A stretch of 64,000 nucleotides of DNA. Origin: Cellulosimicrobium protaetiae. GTDB taxonomy: Bacteria > Actinomycetota > Actinomycetes > Actinomycetales > Cellulomonadaceae. The stretch is taken from the NCBI RefSeq assembly GCF_009708005.2, contig NZ_CP052757.1, forward strand, positions 2,046,001 to 2,110,000, written 5' to 3'. Below, in pieces: positions 44,416-53,791 of the stretch. The position numbers were made by a program, and so were the translations under genes. Below the pieces are notes generated by a model. The model saw only the letters and a program-made list of their open reading frames with translations. It was not told the DNA's origin and did no database searches. How positions within the stretch are numbered: the stretch's first letter is position 1; each line of letters begins with the position of its first letter.

Positions 44416-46059
44416 ATGACGACGCAGGGTGGCGGCGGCGAACGCGAGTTCGAGGTCGAGCCGGACCCGGGCGCACCGCCCGGCCCGGGCGCCGTGGCGC
44501 GCCCGGCAGGCTCGGCGGGCTCGGCGACCGGTCCTGCGCCTGACTCCGTGCCTGCCTCCGTGCCCGCCGCAGGCGCGATCGAGGGGGACCACGCGTTCTT
44601 CGGCCACCCGCGCGGGCTGCTGACGCTCTTCACCACGGAGCTGTGGGAGCGGTTCAGCTACTACGGGATGCGCGCGATCCTGCTGTTCTACCTCACGGAC
44701 TCCGTGGCGAACGGCGGGCTGGGCATCGGCGAGACGACCGGGCTCGCGCTCGTCTCGATCTACGGCACGAGCGTCTACCTGCTCTCGGTCGTGGGCGGGT
44801 GGCTCGCGGACCGGGTGATCGGCTCGCGGCGCTCCGTCCTGTACGGCGGGATCATCATCGCGGCCGGGCACGTCAGCCTGACGATCCCCGGCACGGGCTT
44901 CTCGATGGCGGGCATCGCGATGGTCGCGCTCGGGACCGGCCTGCTCAAGCCCAACGTGTCCTCGATGGTCGGCGAGCTCTACGCGCGCGACGACCCGCGG
45001 CGTGACTCGGGGTTCTCGATCTTCTACATGGGCATCAACCTCGGCTCGTTCGTCGCGCCGTTCCTCGTCGGGGCGGCGCGTGCCTGGGGCGGGTACCACG
45101 CGGGGTTCGCGGTGGCGGCGGTCGGCATGGCCGTCGCGCTCGTGTTCTTCGTCGCGGGAAGGCGCTACCTCGGCGAGGCGGGTGCGCACGTGCCGAACCC
45201 CGTCCGCCCGGAGGAGCGGGGCAAGATCGTCCGCATCTTCCTGCTCATCGCGGCGGGAGTCGTGGTGGTCGGGCTGGTCGCCGTGCTCGTCGCGGGCGGG
45301 TTCGGCATCTCGACGTTCATCGACACGATGTCCTACCTGGCGTTCCTCGCGCCGATCGCGTACTTCGTCGTCATGTACCGCTCGCCGCGCGTGACCGACG
45401 CCGAGCGACCGCGCGTCATCGCGTACATCCCGCTGTTCGTCGCCGCGATGCTCTTCTGGATGATCTTCGAGCAGGCGGCCACGACGCTCTCCGCGTTCGC
45501 GAAGGACCGGACCGAGCTCTCGTTCTTCGGCGTGAGCATCAGCCCCGAGTTCTTCCAGTCGGTCAACCCGCTGTCGATCATCCTCCTGGCGCCGGTGTTC
45601 GCGTGGATCTGGCTGAAGACCGGCGACAGGCCGACGACGGCCAACAAGTTCGCGATCGGTCTCGCGCTCGCGTCGGTGTCGTTCCTCTTCCTCGCCGTCG
45701 CCTCGGCCGTCGTCGGTGACGGCAAGGCCCCGTCGTGGGTGCTCGTGCTCGTGTACGTCATCCAGACGCTCGGTGAGCTGTGCCTGTCGCCCGTCGGCCT
45801 CGCCGCGACGACGCTGCTCGCGCCGAAGGCGTTCCGTTCCCAGGCCATGGCGCTCTGGTTCCTCGCGCCCGCGGCGGGCCAGGCGATCACGGCGCAGGTC
45901 GTCCAGGTGACCGAGGGCGCGTCGGACACCGCGTACTTCGGCGGGATCGGCGCCGTGACCCTCGTGTTCGCGCTCGCGCTGTTCGCGCTCGCGCCGTGGG
46001 TCACGCGGCACATCCGCCACGCCGACGAGCTCGAGGGTGCGCACACGGCAGGGGCCTGA
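44416..46059 (+). CDS. POT-family proton-coupled oligopeptide transporter
   Basis: Membrane di/tripeptide:H+ symporter, 547 aa. After a Pro/Ala/Gly-rich cytoplasmic N-terminus (1-55), longer than usual, comes the diagnostic TELWERFSYYGMRAILLFYL (ExxERFxYYG motif for proton coupling), then LVSIYGTSVYLLSVVGGWLADRVIGSRR, GTGLLKPNVSSMVGELY and SGFSIFYMGINLGSFVAPFLVG. About 14 hydrophobic segments are visible. The C-terminal half has FWMIFEQAATTLSAFA and YVIQTLGELCLSPVGLAATTLLAP, both conserved in POT proteins. Its end is convergent with the DoxX gene and separated by a strong hairpin. Confidence 0.93.
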   Translation: MTTQGGGGEREFEVEPDPGAPPGPGAVARPAGSAGSATGPAPDSVPASVPAAGAIEGDHAFFGHPRGLLTLFTTELWERFSYYGMRAILLFYLTDSVANGGLGIGETTGLALVSIYGTSVYLLSVVGGWLADRVIGSRRSVLYGGIIIAAGHVSLTIPGTGFSMAGIAMVALGTGLLKPNVSSMVGELYARDDPRRDSGFSIFYMGINLGSFVAPFLVGAARAWGGYHAGFAVAAVGMAVALVFFVAGRRYLGEAGAHVPNPVRPEERGKIVRIFLLIAAGVVVVGLVAVLVAGGFGISTFIDTMSYLAFLAPIAYFVVMYRSPRVTDAERPRVIAYIPLFVAAMLFWMIFEQAATTLSAFAKDRTELSFFGVSISPEFFQSVNPLSIILLAPVFAWIWLKTGDRPTTANKFAIGLALASVSFLFLAVASAVVGDGKAPSWVLVLVYVIQTLGELCLSPVGLAATTLLAPKAFRSQAMALWFLAPAAGQAITAQVVQVTEGASDTAYFGGIGAVTLVFALALFALAPWVTRHIRHADELEGAHTAGA

Positions 46060-46073
46060 CCGCGTCCCGACGG

Positions 46074-46114
46074 ACCGGACCGCGCGGGAAGAACGCATGC
46101 CCGCGCGGTCCGGT
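46074..46114. terminator. Bidirectional terminator between POT and DoxX genes
   Basis: Perfect 15-bp arms ACCGGACCGCGCGGG (46074-46088) and CCCGCGCGGTCCGGT (46100-46114) with an 11-base loop between convergent genes. Confidence 0.8.
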
Positions 46115-46127
46115 GGTTCGAACGGCG

Positions 46128-46730
46128 TCAGCGCAGCCAGGCGGCCCGACGGACGAAGGGGAGCGCCGCCCAGCGCCGGCCGAGGCCCCACGTGTCGCCC
46201 GCGAGCGTCGTCGCGAGGACGGCGAGCAGCAGGATGACGACAAGGTGCGAGTCCACCACCGGGTTGGTCGACCCGGCCGCAAGAGGCCACTGCGACAGCC
46301 ACAGGAGCGCGAAGAGCACGCCTCCGCTCACGGCCGCGACGCGCAGCCCGATCCCGAGCAGCAGCGCGAGCCCGACGCCGAGCAGTCCCAGCATGAAGAG
46401 CCAGTCCGTGACCGGGCCGGCGATCGAGGTGAACGTGCTCGCGAGCGGTCCCTGGACACCGTTCTGCAGGTAGCCCTGGGTCGGGGCGCCACCCGCGAGC
46501 CACGCGCGCTCGGCGGGCGTCGCGTACCCGAGGCCGAGGAGCTTGTCGGTGAACGGCCACAGGAAGACGACGGCCCCACCGAGGCGTGCGAGCGCCAGCG
46601 CCCGCCGTGCGGACGCACGGGTGACGACGGTCTCCTGGGTGACGGGCGCGGCGACGGCCGTGGTCGGCGCCGGCGTGGTCGGCTGCGCCGGGCTGTCGGG
46701 CGGTGAGGACGTGCTGGTGGACGCGGACAT
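46128..46730 (-). CDS. DoxX-family membrane protein
   Basis: Four-helix integral membrane protein of the DoxX/TQO-small-subunit superfamily, 200 aa. After a Ser/Thr/Pro-rich N-terminus (1-40) come ALARLGGAVVFLWPFTDKLLGLGYAT, VTDWLFMLGLLGVGLALLLGIGLRVAAVSGGVLFALLWLSQWP and VVDSHLVVILLLAVLATTLAG. Some relatives act in thiosulfate oxidation or membrane redox; the role here is not known. The start has GAGGGGG upstream. An iron-box-like sequence lies about 55 bases before the start codon. Confidence 0.85.
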   Translation of the reverse strand: MSASTSTSSPPDSPAQPTTPAPTTAVAAPVTQETVVTRASARRALALARLGGAVVFLWPFTDKLLGLGYATPAERAWLAGGAPTQGYLQNGVQGPLASTFTSIAGPVTDWLFMLGLLGVGLALLLGIGLRVAAVSGGVLFALLWLSQWPLAAGSTNPVVDSHLVVILLLAVLATTLAGDTWGLGRRWAALPFVRRAAWLR

Positions 46731-47060
46731 GGGTGAGCCCCCTCGGGAGGTGAATGTCGGAGAGATGACAGATGTCGCTATGGTGAGGCTTGCCTAACCT
46801 ACGGCGCGGTCGGCGGGCCCTGTCAAGGCGCCGAGCGGTGCGCGTCCGGCATGGAGCGCTCCGCCACCGTGGCAGGACGGGTCGGGGCGGTTCAACCCTT
46901 ACGCCCGGATCGCGTGGACATCACGTAGGCGTGCGGGAGCTACGTAGGTAGCGCGCGGACCACGCTGCGGACGCCGCCGCGGCAGCACGCCGGAGAGGCG
47001 TAATGTGACCCGGCGGCCGGAGGATCGGTCGCAGCCCCCCGTCGAAGGAGCTGACCCGGA
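46731..47060. other. Intergenic region upstream of ilvD
   Basis: 330 bases between divergent DoxX and ilvD. It holds the iron-box-like site, a CTACGTAG octamer at 46940 and a TAATGT -10-like hexamer at 47001-47006 (no good -35) that could serve ilvD. No leader peptide rich in branched-chain residues was found here. Confidence 0.6.
46784..46802 (-). promoter_or_regulatory. DtxR/IdeR-like iron box upstream of DoxX
   Basis: The plus-strand 19-mer TGAGGCTTGCCTAACCTAC matches the DtxR consensus TTAGGTTAGCCTAACCTAA at 15 of 19 positions, with the right half nearly perfect. It lies where the DoxX promoter should be. Confidence 0.55.
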
Positions 47061-48926
47061 ATGAGCCGCCCCCTGCGCTCTCGGACTTCCACCCACGGCC
47101 GCAACATGGCCGGCGCCCGCGCCCTCTGGCGCGCGACCGGCATGGGTGCGGAGGACTTCGGCAAGCCGATCATCGCGATCGCCAACTCGTACACGCAGTT
47201 CGTACCCGGCCACGTCCACCTCAAGGACATGGGCGACCTCGTCGCGTCCGCGATCCGCGAGGCCGGTGGCGTCTCCAAGGAGTTCAACACGATCGCCGTC
47301 GACGACGGCATCGCGATGGGCCACGGTGGCATGCTCTACTCGCTGCCGAGCCGCGACCTCATCGCCGACTCGGTCGAGTACATGGTCAACGCGCACTGCG
47401 CCGACGCGCTCGTGTGCATCTCGAACTGCGACAAGATCACGCCCGGCATGCTCAACGCGGCGCTGCGGCTCGACATCCCGGTGATCTTCGTGTCCGGTGG
47501 TCCCATGGAGGCCGGCAAGGCGGTGATCGCCGACGGCGTCGCGAAGACCCCGCTCAACCTCGTCAACGCGATCAACTACTCGGCGGACGACGACGTGTCG
47601 GACGCCGCGCTCGCGCAGGTCGAGGAGAACGCGTGCCCCACGTGCGGCTCGTGCTCCGGCATGTTCACGGCGAACTCGATGAACTGCCTCACCGAGGCGC
47701 TCGGCCTGTCGCTCCCGGGCAACGGCTCGACGCTCGCGACGCACGCCGCGCGCAAGGAGCTGTTCCTCGAGGCCGGCCGCACGATCGTCGACCTCGCCAA
47801 GCGCTACTACGAGGACGAGGACGACTCCGTCGCGCCGCGCTCGATCGCGACCAAGGCCGCGTTCTCCAACGCCATGGCGCTCGACGTCGCGATGGGCGGC
47901 TCGACCAACACCGTGCTGCACATCCTCGCCGCCGCGCAGGAGGGTGAGGTCGACTTCGACCTCACCGACATCGAGCGCATCAGCCGCCAGGTGCCGTGCC
48001 TGTCCAAGGTCGCGCCGAACCACCCGAACTTCCACATGGAGGACGTGCACCGCGCCGGCGGCATCCCCGCCCTGCTGGGCGAGCTCGACCGTGCGGGCCT
48101 GCTCGACCACGACGTGACCAGCGTCCACACGCCGACTCTGCGCGCGTGGCTCGACGACTGGGACGTCCGCGGCGGCAAGGCGACCGACCGCGCGGTCGAG
48201 CTGTTCCACGCGGCGCCCGGGGGAGTGCGCACCACGCAGGCGTTCTCCACGTCCAACCGCTGGGAGTCGCTCGACACCGACGCCGCGGACGGCTGCATCC
48301 GCGACCTCGAGCACGCCTACACCGTCGAGGGCGGCCTCGCCGTGCTCCGCGGCAACCTCGCCGAGGACGGCGCGGTCTTCAAGACCGCCGGCGTCGACCC
48401 CGACGTCTTCCACTTCGTCGGCAAGGCCCTCGTCTGCGAGTCGCAGGACGAGGCGGTCGAGAAGATCCTCACCAAGCAGGTCGAGCCGGGGCACGTCGTC
48501 GTCGTGCGCTACGAGGGCCCCGCGGGCGGGCCGGGCATGCAGGAGATGCTGTACCCGACGTCGTTCATCAAGGGCCGCGGCCTCGGCAAGGTGACCGCGC
48601 TCATCACCGACGGGCGCTTCTCCGGCGGGTCGTCGGGCATCTCCGTCGGGCACGTGTCGCCCGAGGCCGCGGCGGGCGGCGTCATCGGCCTCGTCGAGGA
48701 CGGCGACGAGATCGAGATCGACGTCGACACGCGCCTCATCCGCCTCAACGTGCCCGATGAGGTGATCGCGGAGCGTCGCGCCAAGATGGAGGCGCGCGAG
48801 GACCCGTGGCAGCCGGTCGACCGCGACCGCTACGTCTCGCCCGCGCTCCAGGCCTACGCCGCGATGGCAACGTCCGCCGACCGCGGCGCCGTCCGCGACG
48901 TGTCGCTCATCAAGCGCAGCCGCTGA
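47061..48926 (+). CDS. ilvD: Dihydroxy-acid dehydratase, long E. coli-type
   Basis: Fe-S dehydratase of branched-chain amino acid synthesis, 621 aa (E. coli IlvD is about 616). It begins [23 protein letters not shown] and carries [17 protein letters not shown] (no Cys in this loop, as in the 4Fe-4S type), [10 protein letters not shown] (Cys123), [32 protein letters not shown] (Cys192-Cys198), [24 protein letters not shown]. The cluster type is inferred from the cysteine pattern. The ATG has a good AAGGAG site. It ends in a strong terminator. A second, shorter dihydroxy-acid dehydratase gene follows 890 bases downstream. Confidence 0.95.
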   Translation: MSRPLRSRTSTHGRNMAGARALWRATGMGAEDFGKPIIAIANSYTQFVPGHVHLKDMGDLVASAIREAGGVSKEFNTIAVDDGIAMGHGGMLYSLPSRDLIADSVEYMVNAHCADALVCISNCDKITPGMLNAALRLDIPVIFVSGGPMEAGKAVIADGVAKTPLNLVNAINYSADDDVSDAALAQVEENACPTCGSCSGMFTANSMNCLTEALGLSLPGNGSTLATHAARKELFLEAGRTIVDLAKRYYEDEDDSVAPRSIATKAAFSNAMALDVAMGGSTNTVLHILAAAQEGEVDFDLTDIERISRQVPCLSKVAPNHPNFHMEDVHRAGGIPALLGELDRAGLLDHDVTSVHTPTLRAWLDDWDVRGGKATDRAVELFHAAPGGVRTTQAFSTSNRWESLDTDAADGCIRDLEHAYTVEGGLAVLRGNLAEDGAVFKTAGVDPDVFHFVGKALVCESQDEAVEKILTKQVEPGHVVVVRYEGPAGGPGMQEMLYPTSFIKGRGLGKVTALITDGRFSGGSSGISVGHVSPEAAAGGVIGLVEDGDEIEIDVDTRLIRLNVPDEVIAERRAKMEAREDPWQPVDRDRYVSPALQAYAAMATSADRGAVRDVSLIKRSR

Positions 48927-48978
48927 CCCGACGACGACGGGCCCGCACCTCGCGAGGTGCGGGCCCGTCGTCGTCGGG
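48927..48978 (+). terminator. Terminator after ilvD
   Basis: A 52-base perfect palindrome (26-bp arms) centred on CTCG|CGAG at 48952/48953, immediately after the stop codon. No U tract. Confidence 0.85.
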
Positions 48979-49016
48979 GTCAGCGGGCGGCTCGGCGGCA
49001 CAGGCTCGGGTTTTGT

Positions 49017-49142
49017 GCCCGCGTGGTCGGGTCCGCGGCGGGGGTGGCCTCGGTGCTCGGGGCTGCGGCGCCGTCACCTCGGGTCCTTCGGCCGTGGGTT
49101 CTAGGAGCGCCGCTCTGACGCCCCTTCGCATCCGAGCCCACC
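49017..49142 (-). repeat. Segment shared with repeat island A, copy B
   Basis: The reverse complement of this 126-base stretch matches 23591-23715 with a few substitutions and one-base indels. Confidence 0.85.
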
Positions 49143-49259
49143 CCCACCGCTCGGCCGTCGTCACACCTGGGTCCTGGGCGGTCGTCGTACCTGATCGGTC
49201 GTCCCGCCGTGCGGGGCGGCTGCCCCGGGTCTCCGGCCTCGCCGGGGTGGGCCCGGCAG

Positions 49260-49344
49260 CCCGAGGTAGAACTCTGGTCCCGCGAGGTAGAACCGTGCCT
49301 GGCCGAAGTAGAACCCTGGTCCGCCGAGGTAGAACCGTGGTCGT
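49260..49344 (+). repeat. 21-bp tandem repeat array, 4 units, forward
   Basis: Four units with cores GAGGTAGAACTCTGGTC, GAGGTAGAACCGTGCC, GAAGTAGAACCCTGGTC and GAGGTAGAACCGTGGTC; one unit is a base longer than 21. Confidence 0.85.
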
Positions 49345-49542
49345 GCGCGACGGCGTCCGCTCACCTGTCGTGGTCGGGTCGTCAGGGGCGGTCGGGTCAC
49401 CCAGGAGGCACGACGCCCAGCCCCGCGACAGCGACGCGCGACGGTGCGGAACACCAGGGTCCGCAAAGGGTGGGCCGCGAGACCAACCCAGCCCCGCGGG
49501 CTCGTATGCCGAGGCGAGCACAGACCAGGGTGAGACGACGCC

Positions 49543-49645
49543 GGGCGGGGTGGGTGGTGGTGCCGCGTCGTGGCGGGCCTGGCGGGAGCGACGCGAGGAA
49601 CGAGCGGCGCGGATGGTAGACGCGGCACCACCACCCACCCCGCCC
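49543..49645 (-). repeat. Palindromic intergenic element, copy B
   Basis: Perfect 27-base inverted arms (49543-49569 and 49619-49645) around a 49-base centre. The centre, read on the minus strand, aligns with the centre of copy A (TACCATCCGC, GCTCGTTCCTCGCG, CTCCCGCCAG). The bases outside the arm, TCGTCTCACCCTGGTC on the minus strand, are also shared with copy A. Confidence 0.9.
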
Positions 49646-49680
49646 ACCCAACGCAACCACACGCCGTCGGGCAGGAAGCA

Positions 49681-49785
49681 ACCACGGTTCTACCTCGACC
49701 GACCAGAGTTCTACCTCGGCGGACCAGCGTTCTACCTCGGGTGACCAGGGTTCTACTTCGGCGGACTGCGGTTCTACCTCGCCGG
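49681..49785 (-). repeat. 21-bp tandem repeat array, 5 units, inverted
   Basis: Five exact 21-base units starting at 49681, 49702, 49723, 49744 and 49765 with core TTCTACCTCG (one TTCTACTTCG). Confidence 0.9.
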
Positions 49786-49801
49786 GGCGCGGGTGGGTTC
49801 C

Positions 49802-49807
49802 TAGAGT
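49802..49807 (+). promoter_or_regulatory. -10 element of the leaderless second ilvD
   Basis: TAGAGT followed by six bases and the ATG at 49814; no typical ribosome site position. Confidence 0.55.
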
Positions 49808-49813
49808 GGGGGC

Positions 49814-51532
49814 ATGACTGGGCAGACCTCGCGCACGGACCCCGGACCCGACCTCAAGCCTCGTTCCCGCCAGGTCACGGACGGTCTGGAGGCGACGGCG
49901 TCGCGCGGGATGCTGCGCGCCGTCGGCATGGGCGACGAGGACTTCGCCAAGCCGCAGATCGGCATCGCGAGCTCGTGGAACGAGATCACGCCGTGCAACC
50001 TGTCGCTCGACCGGCTCGCGCAGGGCGCCAAGGAGGGCGTGCACGCGGGCGGCGGGTACCCGCTGCAGTTCGGGACGATCTCCGTCTCCGACGGCATCTC
50101 GATGGGCCACGAGGGGATGCACTTCTCGCTCGTGAGCCGCGACATCATCGCGGACTCGGTCGAGACGGTCGTCCAGGCGGAGCGCCTCGACGGGACCGTG
50201 CTGCTCGCCGGGTGCGACAAGTCCCTCCCCGGGATGCTCATGGCGGCCGCGCGGCTGGACCTGGCGAGCGTGTTCCTCTACGCGGGCTCGATCATGCCGG
50301 GCTGGGTCAAGCTCTCCGACGGCACGGAGAAGGACGTCACGCTCATCGACGCGTTCGAGGCGGTCGGCGCGTGCGCGCGCGGGCTCATGAGCCGCGAGGA
50401 CGTGGACCGCATCGAGCGCGCCATCTGCCCCGGCGAGGGCGCGTGCGGCGGCATGTACACGGCGAACACGATGGCGTCGGTCGCGGAGGCGATGGGCATG
50501 TCGCTGCCGGGGTCGGCGGCGCCGCCGTCGGCGGACCGGCGTCGGGACGCGTTCGCGCACCGCTCGGGCGAGGCGGTGGTCAACCTGTTGCGGCTCGGGA
50601 TCACCGCGCGCGACATCATGACCAAGGAGGCGTTCGAGAACGCTATCGCCGTCGTCATGGCGTTCGGCGGGTCGACCAACGCGGTGCTGCACCTGCTGGC
50701 CATCGCGCACGAGGCCGAGGTCGACCTCACGCTCGCCGACTTCGACCGCGTCGCGAGCCGCGTGCCGCACCTCGGCGACCTCAAGCCGTTCGGCCGCTAC
50801 GTGATGAACGACGTGGACCGCATCGGCGGCGTGCCCGTCGTCATGAAGGCCCTGCTCGACGCCGGGCTGCTGCACGGCGACGCGCTCACCGTCACGGGCC
50901 GCACGGTCGCGGAGAACCTCGCCGACATCGACCCGCCCGACCCGGACGGCAAGATCCTGCGCGCGCTGGACAACCCCATCCACCACACGGGCGGCATCAC
51001 GATCCTGCACGGGTCGCTCGCGCCCGAGGGTGCCGTCGTGAAGTCCGCCGGGTTCGACGAGGACGTGTTCGAGGGGACGGCCCGGGTCTTCGAGCGCGAG
51101 CGCGCGGCGCTCGACGCCCTGGAGGACGGGACGATCACGGACGGCGACGTCGTCGTCATCCGGTACGAGGGGCCCAAGGGCGGGCCCGGCATGCGCGAGA
51201 TGCTCGCCATCACCGGTGCGATCAAGGGCGCGGGCCTCGGCAAGACCGTCCTGCTGCTCACCGACGGGCGCTTCTCGGGTGGGACGACCGGGCTGTGCGT
51301 GGGTCACGTCGCGCCCGAGGCGGTCGACGGCGGCCCCATCGCGTTCGTGCGCGACGGCGACCCGATCCGGCTCGACGTCGCGAACAAGACCCTCGACCTC
51401 CTCGTCGACGCCGACACGCTCGAGGCACGGCGTGACGGGTGGGCTCCGCTGCCCCCGACGTTCACGCGCGGCGTGCTCGCGAAGTACGCGAAGCTCGTCC
51501 AGTCCGCGTCGCGCGGCGCGATCCTCGAGTGA
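49814..51532 (+). CDS. ilvD: Dihydroxy-acid dehydratase, short 2Fe-2S-type
   Basis: IlvD/Edd-family dehydratase of 572 aa, the length of the mycobacterial/plant 2Fe-2S enzymes. It has the extra cysteine loop [17 protein letters not shown] (Cys61), [11 protein letters not shown] (Cys134) and [31 protein letters not shown] (Cys205/Cys211), plus [23 protein letters not shown] and [23 protein letters not shown]. It probably makes 2-oxo acids for Ile/Leu/Val, though sugar-acid dehydratases share this fold. It would back up the 621-aa enzyme upstream. Start chosen by homology and by the leaderless -10. Confidence 0.92.
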   Translation: MTGQTSRTDPGPDLKPRSRQVTDGLEATASRGMLRAVGMGDEDFAKPQIGIASSWNEITPCNLSLDRLAQGAKEGVHAGGGYPLQFGTISVSDGISMGHEGMHFSLVSRDIIADSVETVVQAERLDGTVLLAGCDKSLPGMLMAAARLDLASVFLYAGSIMPGWVKLSDGTEKDVTLIDAFEAVGACARGLMSREDVDRIERAICPGEGACGGMYTANTMASVAEAMGMSLPGSAAPPSADRRRDAFAHRSGEAVVNLLRLGITARDIMTKEAFENAIAVVMAFGGSTNAVLHLLAIAHEAEVDLTLADFDRVASRVPHLGDLKPFGRYVMNDVDRIGGVPVVMKALLDAGLLHGDALTVTGRTVAENLADIDPPDPDGKILRALDNPIHHTGGITILHGSLAPEGAVVKSAGFDEDVFEGTARVFERERAALDALEDGTITDGDVVVIRYEGPKGGPGMREMLAITGAIKGAGLGKTVLLLTDGRFSGGTTGLCVGHVAPEAVDGGPIAFVRDGDPIRLDVANKTLDLLVDADTLEARRDGWAPLPPTFTRGVLAKYAKLVQSASRGAILE

Positions 51533-51613
51533 CCCCGGGGCGCGCGGGCGGGGGAGGCGCGCACTAGCGTGGTGTCACACCTCGCCGCAGCGACGCCGAC
51601 CCGGAGGACCGCC

Positions 51614-52288
51614 ATGACCGAGACCGCCGACGACCGCATCACCGCTCGGCAGTTCCACGACAGCGACGGCGTCGAGGACTGGCGGGTCATCCTCGGCACG
51701 GTGCAGACGCTGTTCCGCACGGGGTCGTTCACCGCCGGGGTGGAGCTGGTCGACGCGATCGGCGAGCTCGCCGAGGCCGCGAACCACCACCCGGACGTGG
51801 ACCTGCGCTACGCCACCGTGACGGTGCGGCTGTCGTCGCACGACGTCGGTGGCGTGAGCGCGCGCGACGTCGCGCTCGCGCGGCAGATCTCCGCCGCGGC
51901 GCGCGAGCTCGACCTCGTCGCGGACCCGACGGCGGTGCAGGACCTTGAGATCGCGATCGACACGCTCGTCGGCTCGGCGGTCCAGCCGTTCTGGCGCGCC
52001 GTCCTCGGGTTCGACGAGGGCTCCCCGGAGGTGCCCGCGCCCGATCTCCACGACCCGACGACCCACGCCCCGGCGTTCTGGTTCCAGCAGATGGACGCGC
52101 CGCGGGAGCAGCGCAACCGCATCCACGTGGACGTGACGGTCCCGCACGACGTCGCCGAGGCGCGCGTCACCGCGGCCATCGCCGCGGGCGGGCACCTCGT
52201 CTCCGACCGTCGCGCGCCGGCCTTCTGGGTCCTGGCCGACGCCGAGGGCAACGAGGCGTGCGTGTGCACCTGGCAGTCGCGCGACTGA
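51614..52288 (+). CDS. Pterin-4a-carbinolamine dehydratase fused to a VOC/glyoxalase-like domain
   Basis: A 224-aa two-domain protein. Residues about 10-105 are a 4a-hydroxytetrahydrobiopterin dehydratase domain with the pattern NHHPDVDLRYATVTVRLSSHDVGGVSARD (H-H-P...Y...H...D). Residues about 120-224 look like a glyoxalase/bleomycin-resistance (VOC) domain: AVQPFWRAVLGFDEGS, PAFWFQQMDAPREQRNRIHVDVTVPHDVAEARVTAAIAAGGHLVSD, FWVLADAEGNEACVC. The fusion partner is not a known partner of the enzyme, and the substrate is unclear. The ATG at 51614 follows GGAGGACC. It is downstream of ilvD but separately spaced. Confidence 0.8.
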   Translation: MTETADDRITARQFHDSDGVEDWRVILGTVQTLFRTGSFTAGVELVDAIGELAEAANHHPDVDLRYATVTVRLSSHDVGGVSARDVALARQISAAARELDLVADPTAVQDLEIAIDTLVGSAVQPFWRAVLGFDEGSPEVPAPDLHDPTTHAPAFWFQQMDAPREQRNRIHVDVTVPHDVAEARVTAAIAAGGHLVSDRRAPAFWVLADAEGNEACVCTWQSRD

Positions 52289-52343
52289 CGCGCGCGCGAG
52301 GAGGCTCCCGCTCGGACGGTGGTGACCTCCTCGGGCGGCCCGC

Positions 52344-53663
52344 TCAGGCCCGAGCGACGACGAGCTCGTCGTAGCCAGGCACCAGCACGCGGCGCTTCGC
52401 TCGGCGCGACACGACACGCAGGGGCGCGCCGTCGTCGAACAGGGTGTGCAGCAGCGCGGCGATCTCGGCGCGTGCGAGAGCCGCCCCGAGGCACAGGTGG
52501 CGGCCGGCGCCGAACCAGAGCTGGCGGGTCTCGCGCACGTAGGGGCGGTCGGCCCGGAACGGCCCCGCAGCGACGTTCGCGGCCCACGTGAGGATCATGA
52601 CCCGCTCGCCGGCGCGCAGCATGCGGCCCGCGACCTCGACGTCCGCGGAGACCCCGCGCCCGATGACCGACGCCGGGCTGGTCACGCGCAGGCCCTCGCG
52701 CACGGCGTTCTCCACGGCGTCGGGCTCGCCCGCGGCTCGCTCGACGGGGTGCGCGCGCTCGTCGGCCATGAGCCGCAGCAGGCGGTGCTGCTCACCCGTG
52801 TCGACGAGGAGCGCGGTCGTGCGGGCCATCGCGGACGCCGACGTCTCCGTGCCCGCGACCATGAGCAGGCTCGCGAGCCCCGTGGTCTCCTCCAGCCCCA
52901 GGCCGAGCTCGCGGCACCGGCCGAGCAGGCGGTCGGCGGGGGCGTGGCGCCACCCGTCGGGTACACCCCGGGTCAGCTCGGCGACGATCGCCTGCGCCGC
53001 GCTGACCTGCTCCGCCGACAGGTACGTCGAGCCCGCGCTGCCGAGCGCGATCGACGCGAGGCGCTCGCCGGTCGCGAACGCCGCGAGCGCGTCGTCGTCG
53101 CCGGGGACGACGGCGGACCCGCCGTCGGGGGCGGCCGCGCCGCCGAGCGTCGGGATGCCGAGCAGGGAGATCATCATCCGCCCCACGAGCACGCGCGCGA
53201 GCCGGCCGACGTCGACCGTGCCGCCCGCCGCGAGGGTCCGCCTCGCGTCGTCGAGCGCCACGGACCATGCGCCGTCGACGAGCGCCGCGGCGCTCGCCTC
53301 CGTGAAGAGCTCGCGCGAGCGCGTGCGCAGGTCGTGGTGGCCCGGTCCGTCGAACAGGTCGAGGACCCAGTCGCCGAGGATCTGCGCCCACAGGTGCCCG
53401 ACCCCGCCCTCGCCGACGATCGTGAAGTGCCGGTGGTCGGTGAGGACGCGGCGCCCGACCGTCGGGTCGGCGGTGACCCAGCCGAGCCCAGGCACCTTGC
53501 GCAGTCCGCCGCCCTCGCGCGGTCCGGCGAGCACCCCGCCCGCGAGCAGGACGCCGGCCATCGCGGGCCTTGCGGCGGCGAGCACCTGCAGCTCGCGCCC
53601 GGTCGTGGGCAGGGCGCGGCGCCGGCGCGCGGTCTCCGGCGGCGAGGTCGTGGTGGCGGTCAC
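52344..53663 (-). CDS. Cytochrome P450
   Basis: Heme monooxygenase of about 439 aa. Visible motifs: I-helix oxygen-binding VAGTETSASAMARTTALLVDTG, K-helix ExxR within VREGLRVTSPAS, and the heme loop LWFGAGRHLCLGAALARAEIAAL with the axial Cys. It is a soluble bacterial-type (class I) P450 needing ferredoxin partners encoded elsewhere. The GTG at 53663 is preferred because CACACT lies six bases upstream (leaderless style); an alternative GTG at 53726 would add 21 residues. It is divergent from the KAS III gene with which it probably shares a cluster role. Substrate unknown. Confidence 0.92.
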   Translation of the reverse strand: MTATTTSPPETARRRRALPTTGRELQVLAAARPAMAGVLLAGGVLAGPREGGGLRKVPGLGWVTADPTVGRRVLTDHRHFTIVGEGGVGHLWAQILGDWVLDLFDGPGHHDLRTRSRELFTEASAAALVDGAWSVALDDARRTLAAGGTVDVGRLARVLVGRMMISLLGIPTLGGAAAPDGGSAVVPGDDDALAAFATGERLASIALGSAGSTYLSAEQVSAAQAIVAELTRGVPDGWRHAPADRLLGRCRELGLGLEETTGLASLLMVAGTETSASAMARTTALLVDTGEQHRLLRLMADERAHPVERAAGEPDAVENAVREGLRVTSPASVIGRGVSADVEVAGRMLRAGERVMILTWAANVAAGPFRADRPYVRETRQLWFGAGRHLCLGAALARAEIAALLHTLFDDGAPLRVVSRRAKRRVLVPGYDELVVARA

Positions 53664-53778
53664 CGGGTCAGTGTGGCGCACGCCGAGCCTGCCCGGGGCC
53701 GCGCGCCGCGATCTGGGGATGGGCACTTCGCCCCATCGGATCCTGTGGACGACCGCCGTCGGAGCGGGTCTGCTTGGC

Positions 53779-53784
53779 TACTGT
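53779..53784 (+). promoter_or_regulatory. -10 element of a leaderless KAS III operon
   Basis: TACTGT, then seven bases and the GTG at 53792. Confidence 0.5.
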
Positions 53785-53791
53785 GTCGCGC

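Larger units (their letters stand above)
48979..49813. other. Repeat island B between the two ilvD genes, no convincing gene
   Basis: About 835 bases. The order is: shared segment (inverted relative to island A), four forward 21-bp units, unassigned GC-rich text (about 49,345-49,540), palindromic element (inverted copy), then five inverted 21-bp units ending 28 bases before the second ilvD. Open frames here translate the repeats into Phe-Tyr-Leu-Gly-like strings and are not called. Confidence 0.7.

Noticed and set aside
48806-49744. 312-codon frame overlapping the ilvD end and repeat island B
   Set aside because: Runs out of frame through the ilvD 3' end and then through repeats; no start signal and no domain.
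49814-51532. Phosphogluconate dehydratase (Edd)
   Set aside because: The cysteine pattern and the 572-aa length match dihydroxy-acid dehydratases of the 2Fe-2S class, and there is no Entner-Doudoroff neighbour gene; a sugar-acid dehydratase cannot be fully excluded.
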